Shown here: positions 57,238 to 64,000 of the stretch, in pieces
How positions within the stretch are numbered: position 1 is the stretch's first letter
Layout of the letters: every line of letters begins with the position of its first letter
Source: Jiella sonneratiae
GTDB taxonomy: Bacteria > Pseudomonadota > Alphaproteobacteria > Rhizobiales > Rhizobiaceae
Reading direction: 5' to 3'
Length of the DNA: 64,000 nucleotides
Assembly: GCF_017353515.1 (NCBI RefSeq)
Contig: NZ_JAFMPY010000006.1
Span: forward strand, 1-64,000
Notes under the pieces: model-generated
Seen by the model: the letters and a program-made list of their open reading frames with translations, nothing else
What the model was told of the DNA's origin: nothing
Databases searched by the model: none
Program-made: the position numbers and the translations under genes

Positions 57238-58992
57238 TCAGGACGGCGCTGACGCGGCCTCGCCGCCTTCTTCCGGATGAACCTCCGGCGCGGGGACGAC
57301 GGCCTCGATCGGCACGGTCAGGGTCCAGACGACGCCGGTCGCCGCATAGTCCATGTCGACCGAGCCGCCGAGGCCTCTCGCCGTCATCTTCTGGGTGACG
57401 AGGGTGCCGAAACCGGAGTGGCGCGGCGGCGTCACCGGCGGACCGCCGCTTTCGCGCCAGGACAGGCGGAACCTGTCGCCGCAGGTCCATTCGATCAGGA
57501 CCTTTCCTTCCGGCACCGACAGTGCGCCGTATTTCGCGGCATTGGTCGCGAGTTCGTGGAGGGCGAGGCCGATGGTCTGGGCGGCGGTCGGGTTGAGCGC
57601 GATCGTCGGACCGCGGGAAACGATCTGCTCGTTGCCGGTGCCGAAGGCCTTGAGCTGGCTCTTCACGAGGTCGCCCACCGAGACGCTTTCCCAGCCGCCC
57701 GAGGACAGCAGGTCGGCCGAGCGGGCGAGCGAGTTGAGCGCCTCCGAAAGCGTCGCGAGGAACTGCGTCGTGTCGGCGCTCTCGTTGGCCGCCCGCCGCG
57801 CGATGGCGGCGATCAGCGCATACTGGTTCTTCGCCCGATGGCTCATCTCGCGCATCAGGAAGCGGTTCTGCTCCTCGGCCTCGCGCCGCTCGCGCGACGC
57901 CTGGGCGAGAACCCGCGAGACCTCGGCGATCTCGGCGATGTCGGTGGCGATCATCGTCGCCGGTTCGCCGCGGCCGATCAGGCCGGCCTGGCTGGAAAGC
58001 TTGCGGATCGGCTCGGCGAGGCGGCGGCCGAAGGTGATCCCGAGGGCGACGGAGAAAGCGAGCAGCAGTGCCCCGGCACCGATGAGCAGCAGCCAGGAGC
58101 GCATCACCGGCCGGCCGATCACCGCGCTCGGCACCGCCACCGTCGTCGTCCAGCCCGAAAGCGCCGAGACCGTCGACGCCTCGATCAGGTCCGTCCCCAT
58201 GCCGGTGTTGCCGATGGTCTCGACGATCGACGGGTTGTCGTAGGACACGCTCTGGCGGGCCCGCATGCGGCCGTCGCTGGTGACCGCCGCAAAGACCCGC
58301 TTGCCGGCGGCGTCCTTGATGATCGCCGACCAGCGGCTCGGCAGGTTGCGGTCGGCGATCACCGCCTCGAACGACGTCGTCGCCTTCGACAGCACGAGGA
58401 CGTATCCGACGTCGCTGCCCTTCTTCACCGGAAGCGCCACCTGATAGACGAACTCGCCGCGCTTCTTGCGGAAGCTGACGCCCGAGATCGCCGGCTGGTG
58501 GGTGTCGAAGACCCGCTGGATCAGCGGCGTGTCCGAAAAATGCGCCGAGGGCGGCGGGAAGCGGTCCTGGGTGTCGACGAGGACGGCCATGCCGTGATCG
58601 ACCAGTTCGGCGGTGGTCATCGTCCCGGCGAGCGCCTGCGCCGTGCGGTCGTTGAATTCGGCCAGCCGGTCGTCGACGAGGGTCGGGGAGGCGGCGAGGA
58701 CCCGGCCGGAGGTCATCAGGCCGTAGATCTCGCGGTCGATGGCGTTCGAGACGATCTCCGCCGTGTCGTTCACCTGGGCGGCGGCGATCTCCTGCTGCTG
58801 CTGGGAGAACTGGACGATCAGATAGGCGCTGAACAGCAGCGCCGGAACGAGCACCATCAGCGCGAAGGTCAGCAGATGGACGACGAGCGTCGGCCGCCGC
58901 CACCGGCGCTTCAGGCCGAGGCGCCGCAGCCGTGCACCCGGCCCGGCGGAACGCCGGCCCGCGCCGGCGGCAGGTCGCCCCTCTGTTCGCAT
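57238..58992 (-). CDS. HWE-type sensor histidine kinase
   Basis: 584 aa. Two membrane helices (about residues 37-60 and 300-322) enclose a periplasmic sensor domain of the dCache/PDC type. After a HAMP-like region ([16 protein letters not shown]) comes the HWE kinase core: [21 protein letters not shown] with His385 (codon 57838-57840) as phosphoacceptor, N box [16 protein letters not shown] and the WxE-type [11 protein letters not shown] kinases in alphaproteobacteria often feed the PhyR general stress response, but no phyR or nepR is nearby. ATG at 58992 chosen; a GTG four codons earlier is also possible. Divergent from the HerA-like gene. Confidence 0.88.
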   Translation of the reverse strand: MRTEGRPAAGAGRRSAGPGARLRRLGLKRRWRRPTLVVHLLTFALMVLVPALLFSAYLIVQFSQQQQEIAAAQVNDTAEIVSNAIDREIYGLMTSGRVLAASPTLVDDRLAEFNDRTAQALAGTMTTAELVDHGMAVLVDTQDRFPPPSAHFSDTPLIQRVFDTHQPAISGVSFRKKRGEFVYQVALPVKKGSDVGYVLVLSKATTSFEAVIADRNLPSRWSAIIKDAAGKRVFAAVTSDGRMRARQSVSYDNPSIVETIGNTGMGTDLIEASTVSALSGWTTTVAVPSAVIGRPVMRSWLLLIGAGALLLAFSVALGITFGRRLAEPIRKLSSQAGLIGRGEPATMIATDIAEIAEVSRVLAQASRERREAEEQNRFLMREMSHRAKNQYALIAAIARRAANESADTTQFLATLSEALNSLARSADLLSSGGWESVSVGDLVKSQLKAFGTGNEQIVSRGPTIALNPTAAQTIGLALHELATNAAKYGALSVPEGKVLIEWTCGDRFRLSWRESGGPPVTPPRHSGFGTLVTQKMTARGLGGSVDMDYAATGVVWTLTVPIEAVVPAPEVHPEEGGEAASAPS

Positions 58993-59191
58993 GTGAATGC
59001 TCACGGCTCTTCGTCCCGAGCAAGCGCGGCTCAACGCCTCGACCCGCGACCCCTCTTTTCCTATGCGATTTCCCCCATTGCGCGAACACCTTACCCGAGC
59101 CGGAGGGATTTTGCCACACGACATCGGCGATCGGCGGGGGTGCCGCGCATCGCGACCTGCGGCCGCCGGGCGCAGGCGAGGAACGATCCCC

Positions 59192-59220
59192 GACTTGTGC
59201 GGCCGCCACCCCGCTATATA
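59192..59220 (+). promoter_or_regulatory. Possible promoter of the HerA-like gene
   Basis: TATATA (59215-59220) stands alone in a GC-rich context 33 bp before the ATG, with GACTTG (59192-59197) 17 bp upstream as a weak -35 box. TTGTGC (59195-59200) would be a better hexamer but only 14 bp away. Confidence 0.35.
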
Positions 59221-59252
59221 CCGTTTCGACGCAACGTCGGAGGCTCGCGCGC

Positions 59253-61004
59253 ATGGCTCAGTCGGATCGGATCTTTCTCGGCGCGAGCCGCGATTCCCGC
59301 AACGCGATCGGCGACGGCGAATATCTCGACCTCGCCTTCGCCAACCGCCACGGCCTCGTCACCGGGGCGACCGGCACCGGCAAGACGGTGACGCTGCAGG
59401 TTCTCGCCGAGGGCTTCTCGGACGCCGGCGTCCCGGTGTTCTGCGCCGACATCAAGGGCGACCTCTCCGGCATCTCGCAGCGCGGCGAGGCGAAGGACTT
59501 CCTCGTCGAGCGGGCCAGGAAGATCGGCCTCGAACCCTATTACAACGACCTCTATCCGACGGTCTTCTGGGACATCTTCGGCGAGAAGGGCCATCCCGTC
59601 CGTGCGACGATTTCCGAAATGGGGCCGCTGCTCCTGTCGCGGCTGATGAGCCTTTCCGAGGCGCAGGAGGGCGTCCTCAACATCGCCTTCAAGATGGCCG
59701 ACGACGAGGGGCTGCTGCTCCTCGACCTGAAAGACATGCAGGCGATGCTCGCCCATCTGTCGGAGAACGCCTCGGAGATTTCGGGGCTCTACGGCAACGT
59801 CTCCAAGGCCTCGGTCGGCGCGATTCAGCGCGCGCTGCTCGTCCTGGAACAGCAGGGGGCGGCGAGCTTCTTCGGCGAGCCGGCGCTGAAGATCGACGAC
59901 CTGATGCGCACCGACCGCGACGGGCGCGGCTTCGTCAACGTGCTCGCCGCCGACAAGCTGATGATGAATCCGCGGCTCTATGCGACCTTTCTTCTGTGGC
60001 TGTTGTCCGAGCTCTTCGAGGAACTGCCGGAGGTCGGCGATCCCGAAAAGCCGAAGCTGGTCTTCTTCTTCGACGAGGCACATCTCCTCTTCGACGGCGC
60101 ACCGCAGATCCTGCTCGACCGGGTCGAGCAGGTGGTGAAGCTGATCCGCTCGAAGGGCGTCGGCGTCTATTTCGTGACGCAGAACCCGCTCGACGTGCCG
60201 GACGGCGTCCTCGCCCAGCTGGGCAACCGCGTCCAGCATGCGCTCAGGGCCTATACGCCGCGCGAACAGAAGGCGGTGAAGAGCGCCGCCGAGACCTTCC
60301 GGCCCAATCCCGACTTCGACGCCTACGAGGCGATCACCACGCTCGGGGTCGGCGAGGCGCTGGTCTCCACCCTCGGCAAGGGCGGCGTGCCGTCCATGGT
60401 CCAGCGCACGCTGATCCGTCCGCCGGCGGGGCGGCTCGGCCCGGTGAGCGACGCGGAGCGGGCGGAGACGCTGCGTTCGAGCCCGGTGGCCGGGCTCTAC
60501 AATCACGCGATCGATTCCGAATCCGCCTACGAGATCCTGGTGGAGCGCGCCGGGGCGGAGCTGAAGCGCGAGGCGGAGGAACGCGAGCGCGAGGCCGAGG
60601 CCACGCGGCAGCGAGAAGCGAGCGACAGGGCCGCGCGCGACGCGCGGGCGGAGGCGGCACGGCGGCGCGAGACGGAGACGGCGCGCGACGGCGAAAGCGA
60701 GGCGCGGGGGCCCTGGGGCGGCGGCCGGGCGTCGGTGCCGGCGACCCGCCGCACCCGCACCGGCTTCCAGATCCCGGATTTCGGCCTCGGCGGCTCCGGA
60801 CGGGACGATGCCGAAGACTATGTCGAGGACGAAGAAGACGCCCCGCGGCGGCGGGCGCCGCGCCGCCGGGCGTCGCGCTCCTCCGGCTACCAGCGCCAGA
60901 CCCTGACCGAGACGGTGATGAAGCAGGTCGGCCGCACCGTCGCCTCGACGGTGACCACCGCCATCGTCAGGGGAATTTTGGGCAGCCTGAAGCGCGGGAA
61001 GTGA
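59253..61004 (+). CDS. HerA-like (DUF853) P-loop ATPase
   Basis: 583 aa. HerA/FtsK-superfamily ATPase: Walker [15 protein letters not shown], Walker [15 protein letters not shown], sensor [27 protein letters not shown] (arginine finger-like), and [11 protein letters not shown]. This is the DUF853 branch (YjgR-like), widespread in proteobacteria and of unclear role. Residues about 425-490 form a charged Glu/Arg coiled coil and the tail is Arg-rich with a hydrophobic end. ATG at 59253 has GGAGG 9 nt upstream. It is convergent with the multi-domain nuclease gene, 147 bp away, so not in an operon with it. Confidence 0.88.
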   Translation: MAQSDRIFLGASRDSRNAIGDGEYLDLAFANRHGLVTGATGTGKTVTLQVLAEGFSDAGVPVFCADIKGDLSGISQRGEAKDFLVERARKIGLEPYYNDLYPTVFWDIFGEKGHPVRATISEMGPLLLSRLMSLSEAQEGVLNIAFKMADDEGLLLLDLKDMQAMLAHLSENASEISGLYGNVSKASVGAIQRALLVLEQQGAASFFGEPALKIDDLMRTDRDGRGFVNVLAADKLMMNPRLYATFLLWLLSELFEELPEVGDPEKPKLVFFFDEAHLLFDGAPQILLDRVEQVVKLIRSKGVGVYFVTQNPLDVPDGVLAQLGNRVQHALRAYTPREQKAVKSAAETFRPNPDFDAYEAITTLGVGEALVSTLGKGGVPSMVQRTLIRPPAGRLGPVSDAERAETLRSSPVAGLYNHAIDSESAYEILVERAGAELKREAEEREREAEATRQREASDRAARDARAEAARRRETETARDGESEARGPWGGGRASVPATRRTRTGFQIPDFGLGGSGRDDAEDYVEDEEDAPRRRAPRRRASRSSGYQRQTLTETVMKQVGRTVASTVTTAIVRGILGSLKRGK

Positions 61005-61151
61005 GCGAAGGAGCCCGCACAGGCTTCTCGGCCGGTCCGTCGACGCGGCCGTCGCGGACCATTCCGAGCGGCGGATCGTGATCGGCCCGCCGGGCCTGCG
61101 CGAGCCGGGCGACGGTAGGCTCGCCGATCATCTGGCCCCGCGGGCCTTTCG

Positions 61152-64000
61152 TCAGATCACCCGCCGCAGCACCGCCCTGAACTTCTCCGCCACCTGGCCG
61201 AAGCCGCCGTCGGTGCCGTGGATCTCGTCCGCCCATTCGCCGAGCTCGAGCGTCCCGCGCACGTCGACGACGTGGACGTCGGTCTTTCGCGCGGCGAGGC
61301 CGTTCAGCATGTCGTAGAGCCGGTCGATCAGCAGCCGGACGATGGCGCGCTGCATCTGCGGGTCGACGATCCCCTTCTGGCGCATCGGCCCGCCCAGCCA
61401 CTCGTCCTGCGCCGCCCAGCTCGGGTCGCGGACGTCGCCGGAAAAGCCGCCGGCGATCGCATAGTCGTAGCCGTGGACGAGGATCGGCAGCCGCTCGAAG
61501 CCGCGGCGGGCGTGGATCGTGTCGACGACGGTCTCGTAGGATCGCTCGAGGGTTTCGAGCACCCGCCGCAGGGCCGTTTCGTCGATGTGCCAGGACGCGC
61601 TCTTGCCGGGCTCGAAGTGCTTCAGCAGCGAGCCGAGCACCGGCTTGCCGGTGAGATCCTCGCCGATCACGTCGTTGCCGGCGGCGGAGAACAGGAAGGC
61701 GCGCACGCCATGCTCGCGCACCGCCTCGAGGCCGGCCATGTATTCCGGCTCGGTCCTGACCATGTTCTCGGCCGTGTCGCCGGCCGCCGAAAGGCTCCAG
61801 ATCAGATATTCCTCGCCGAGATGGTCGATGACGTCCTTGATCAGGAACGGGAACTGGAACCAGGAATCGCCTTCCTCGACGAGGACGGGGCTGTGCCTGT
61901 CAAAGATGCGCCGCAGCTCGTAGGCGCGGTTGCGGCGCCAGCGGCTGAGGGCGTTGCCCCAGCCGAGGGCGCTCTCGACCTCGAGGCGTGCGGTCCCCTC
62001 CATCCGCACCATGGCGGGATCGGGCCTGACCTCCGGACTGAAGGCGCCGGAGCGCTTCGGCACGCCCGTCAGATAGCGGGCGATCGTCTCGTCCGGCACC
62101 TTCGGATCGAGCATCATCGCCTTGAGCTGCTCGTAGGAGATCCGTTCGCCCTCGGCGGCGGCTGCGGCCGCGGGTATCCCGTTGCCGGTGCCCCCGCCCG
62201 CGCCGCGAACCGCGCCTTCGTGCTGCGACGCGGCGCCGCGCCCCCCGCGCGCCGAGGCGAAGACGATGTCGGCCTCGTTCGTGACGACGCGGCTTCCCAC
62301 CCTTTCGCGGACGGATTCGGCGCTGGCGCCGGCGGGGCTGCCGGCGGCGGCCGCGAAGGCGTCGCGCTGGCGCAGCGTGCCGAAATCGAGGCCGGTGATC
62401 GCCTCGAGCTCGGCGATCGCGATCTGCTGCGGCCTGAATTCGACGAGCCCCTGGTCCAGCGCGGCCTCGCGCGCCAGCCCGGCGATCTGGTCGGCCTGGC
62501 TCAGCCGGAAGGCGAGGGCGCTCACCTTGGTCTCGCTCTCCGGGAAGATCACCAGCTTCCAGAAGGCCGCGGGGACGAAGAAGTCGTGCCGGTACGGCCG
62601 GTCATGCTCGGTGAAGACCGGCCCGTTCATCACGCTGAGCCGCCGCTGCGACTGGCCGGCGAGCCGGGCGACGGCGTTTTCGAGATTGCCCCAGAGCATC
62701 AGGCCCTTGCGGCTGGCGAGCCGGGACTGGTTGAAGATCTCGTGCTGCGGCGAGCAGTTGGTGAAGTGGAACGTGTCGTCGTTGGCGCGTTCGGCCTCTT
62801 CCGTGCTGTGTCCCCAGGCGGCGTCGGCGCGGCGCACCAGATGGCCGCGATCGAGCGGGTTGTCGCGGTAATAGCTGCCGTCCGCCTGCAGCGCCGCGGC
62901 GAGGCGCGGATCGAGATACCAGCGGTCCGAACCCTCGCGGCTCTGCTGGAAGGGCGCGGCGCCGTCGATGTTGACCGCCGAGACATAGGCGAGCCGGCGC
63001 CGCTCGTTCATCATCACGCTGTAATGATGGTATTTCAGCTCCGGACCCGACGCGGTCGCGGCGAGCGGGCCGTGGCTCGCATCCCTGAGGGTCGGCAGCG
63101 GCACGGCCTCGCCGAGAAAGACCGGATCGTAGCCGACTCTGTTCTTGTAGTCCGGGTCCGACGGGTCGGGCCGGCCGCTTTCGGTCGCGGCGACGGGAAG
63201 CGCGTCTCCGCCGCAGGTTGCACGGGGCCCCACCACGGGCTTGTCGCGCGAGACGGACCCTGCCGAGAGCGCACCGCCCCCGGATATTCCGCCTTCCGGA
63301 CCACCATCGTGCCGACCACGCGAAGGGCCGTCGTCCGTTGCGCGATCGCCGCTCCCGCCGGCCTGCGGCGTCTCGCCAGGCCGGTCATCCGGCTGCGTCT
63401 CGCCCGGCACGTCGGTGATCGGGGTCGGGTCCGACATCGCCTTCTCGGCGCGCTTCTTGGCGGCCTCCGGCCGGCCCTGCAAGGCCCAGGTCGCCAGCGC
63501 TTCGTCGCGAACCGCATCCATCGCCGGGTCGAGCGGAACGTCGCGGATGAAGTTGACGAGCCGCGAGACCCTGATGCCCTCGTTGGCGACCCAGACGATC
63601 CGGTCGGGCGAATCGCCCTGGCGCAGGACGACGCCGCCGGCGTCGACGAGTTCGCCGTTGGCGTCGGTCTTCGGCACCGAGGAATGATGCAGCGCCACCA
63701 CCTCCCACTGGTCGTTGAAGACCGGCGAGCCGGACGAGCCCTGCTCGGTGTCGCTCTCGTAGTGGAAGAAGATGTCGAGACCGTCGCCCTCCGGCAGGTC
63801 GAGAAGCCGGTTGTTGCGGATCACCACTTCCTTCGGCCGTCCCGCCGGGTGCTGGACGATGTTCAGGGCCTCGCCGACGCGGGCCTTGCCCTCGTCGCCG
63901 ATCAGCGGCAGCAGCATGGCCGTGTCGAGCGTCGTGCCGCTCTGCGACGTCTTCTCGATGGCGACGAGGGTGAAGTCCAGCCGCGTGTCGGTGAGGAAGA
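61152..64000 (-). CDS. Trypsin-like protease / DRGH nuclease / SGNH hydrolase fusion (5' end beyond window)
   Basis: The frame is open to the window edge, so at least 948 residues are visible and the start is missing. Three domains are seen. (1) Trypsin/V8-like serine protease: catalytic Asp in LDFTLVAIE (codon 63975-63977) and Ser in QGSSGSPVF (codon 63732-63734); the His lies off the window. A Pro/Gly/Asp-rich linker follows. (2) DNA/RNA non-specific endonuclease: NPLDRGHLVRRADAAWG (DRGH near 62841-62852) and FHFTNCSPQHEIFNQ, the NUC1 active-site pattern. (3) After a second linker, an SGNH/GDSL-type hydrolase: VEEGDSWFQF (Ser codon 61863-61865), SAAGNDVIG and ADEIHGTDGGF. Such an effector-like combination suggests biological conflict or immune function, but I know of no defined role. 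Convergent with the HerA-like gene. Confidence 0.85.
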   Translation of the reverse strand, partial: FLTDTRLDFTLVAIEKTSQSGTTLDTAMLLPLIGDEGKARVGEALNIVQHPAGRPKEVVIRNNRLLDLPEGDGLDIFFHYESDTEQGSSGSPVFNDQWEVVALHHSSVPKTDANGELVDAGGVVLRQGDSPDRIVWVANEGIRVSRLVNFIRDVPLDPAMDAVRDEALATWALQGRPEAAKKRAEKAMSDPTPITDVPGETQPDDRPGETPQAGGSGDRATDDGPSRGRHDGGPEGGISGGGALSAGSVSRDKPVVGPRATCGGDALPVAATESGRPDPSDPDYKNRVGYDPVFLGEAVPLPTLRDASHGPLAATASGPELKYHHYSVMMNERRRLAYVSAVNIDGAAPFQQSREGSDRWYLDPRLAAALQADGSYYRDNPLDRGHLVRRADAAWGHSTEEAERANDDTFHFTNCSPQHEIFNQSRLASRKGLMLWGNLENAVARLAGQSQRRLSVMNGPVFTEHDRPYRHDFFVPAAFWKLVIFPESETKVSALAFRLSQADQIAGLAREAALDQGLVEFRPQQIAIAELEAITGLDFGTLRQRDAFAAAAGSPAGASAESVRERVGSRVVTNEADIVFASARGGRGAASQHEGAVRGAGGGTGNGIPAAAAAAEGERISYEQLKAMMLDPKVPDETIARYLTGVPKRSGAFSPEVRPDPAMVRMEGTARLEVESALGWGNALSRWRRNRAYELRRIFDRHSPVLVEEGDSWFQFPFLIKDVIDHLGEEYLIWSLSAAGDTAENMVRTEPEYMAGLEAVREHGVRAFLFSAAGNDVIGEDLTGKPVLGSLLKHFEPGKSASWHIDETALRRVLETLERSYETVVDTIHARRGFERLPILVHGYDYAIAGGFSGDVRDPSWAAQDEWLGGPMRQKGIVDPQMQRAIVRLLIDRLYDMLNGLAARKTDVHVVDVRGTLELGEWADEIHGTDGGFGQVAEKFRAVLRRVI

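Noticed and set aside
59253-64000. HerA-nuclease defence operon
   Set aside because: The genes converge tail to tail and cannot share a transcript; kept only as a low-weight finding.

Overview
The window is high-GC chromosomal DNA from an alphaproteobacterium, almost certainly of the order Hyphomicrobiales (Rhizobiales). The evidence is gene content and order: glyA-nrdR-ribD-ribE-ribH-nusB-hppA, ahcY-divL-tsaE::amgK-murU, and rplU-rpmA-GNAT-obgE-proB-proA-nadD-rsfS-rlmH-EnvC-like-ctpA-yibQ. A DivL-like kinase, a full CtrA box and paired GANTC sites point to the CtrA/CcrM cell-cycle circuit of this class. Genus cannot be fixed from the sequence; Aurantimonadaceae-like is only an impression.

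Layout. 1-128: tail of an IS5-type element. 0.3-4.1 kb: transhydrogenase (sth) divergent from glutathione synthetase (gshB), then a secreted SH3b protein closed by two strong hairpins. 4.3-12.6 kb: one-carbon, riboflavin and housekeeping run ending in a K+-insensitive H+-pyrophosphatase. 12.7-12.84 kb: nested palindromic repeat. 13.0-19.6 kb (minus strand): MurU, a TsaE-AmgK fusion, a DivL-type pseudo-histidine kinase and AhcY. 19.8-34.6 kb (plus strand): a periplasmic repeat protein, ribosomal proteins L21/L27, ObgE, proline synthesis, NAD synthesis, ribosome silencing and rRNA methylation, then a cell-envelope block (EnvC-like activator, CtpA, YibQ).

34.6-39 kb: accessory catabolic cluster for 4-hydroxybenzoate/protocatechuate (pobA, pcaG, pcaH, pcaC, divergent pcaQ); pobA is framed by two 98-bp direct repeats. 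39-43.2 kb: CtrA-box lipoprotein, two small exported proteins, an 800-bp stretch without a supported gene, RibB with a decayed GTP cyclohydrolase II half, and QueF. 43.3-44.1 kb: lower-GC three-gene cassette of two small membrane proteins and a HicA-like toxin without HicB. 44.2-48.1 kb: LysR regulator, YrhK-like protein, acyl-CoA thioesterase, CobW-type zinc/GTP protein and a WD40 protein. 48.1-49.5 kb: AT-rich island with one orphan coiled-coil/membrane protein.

49.6-64 kb: DEAD-box helicase, an ArsB-like permease/ICMT-like methyltransferase/alpha-beta hydrolase operon, a luciferase-like oxidoreductase, CorA, an HWE histidine kinase, a HerA-like ATPase and, running off the right edge, a very large protein that joins a trypsin-like protease, a DRGH-type nuclease and an SGNH hydrolase. 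This last protein and the HicA/membrane cassette are the best candidates for undescribed biology. All functional calls are from motif recognition by eye; no database search was run.
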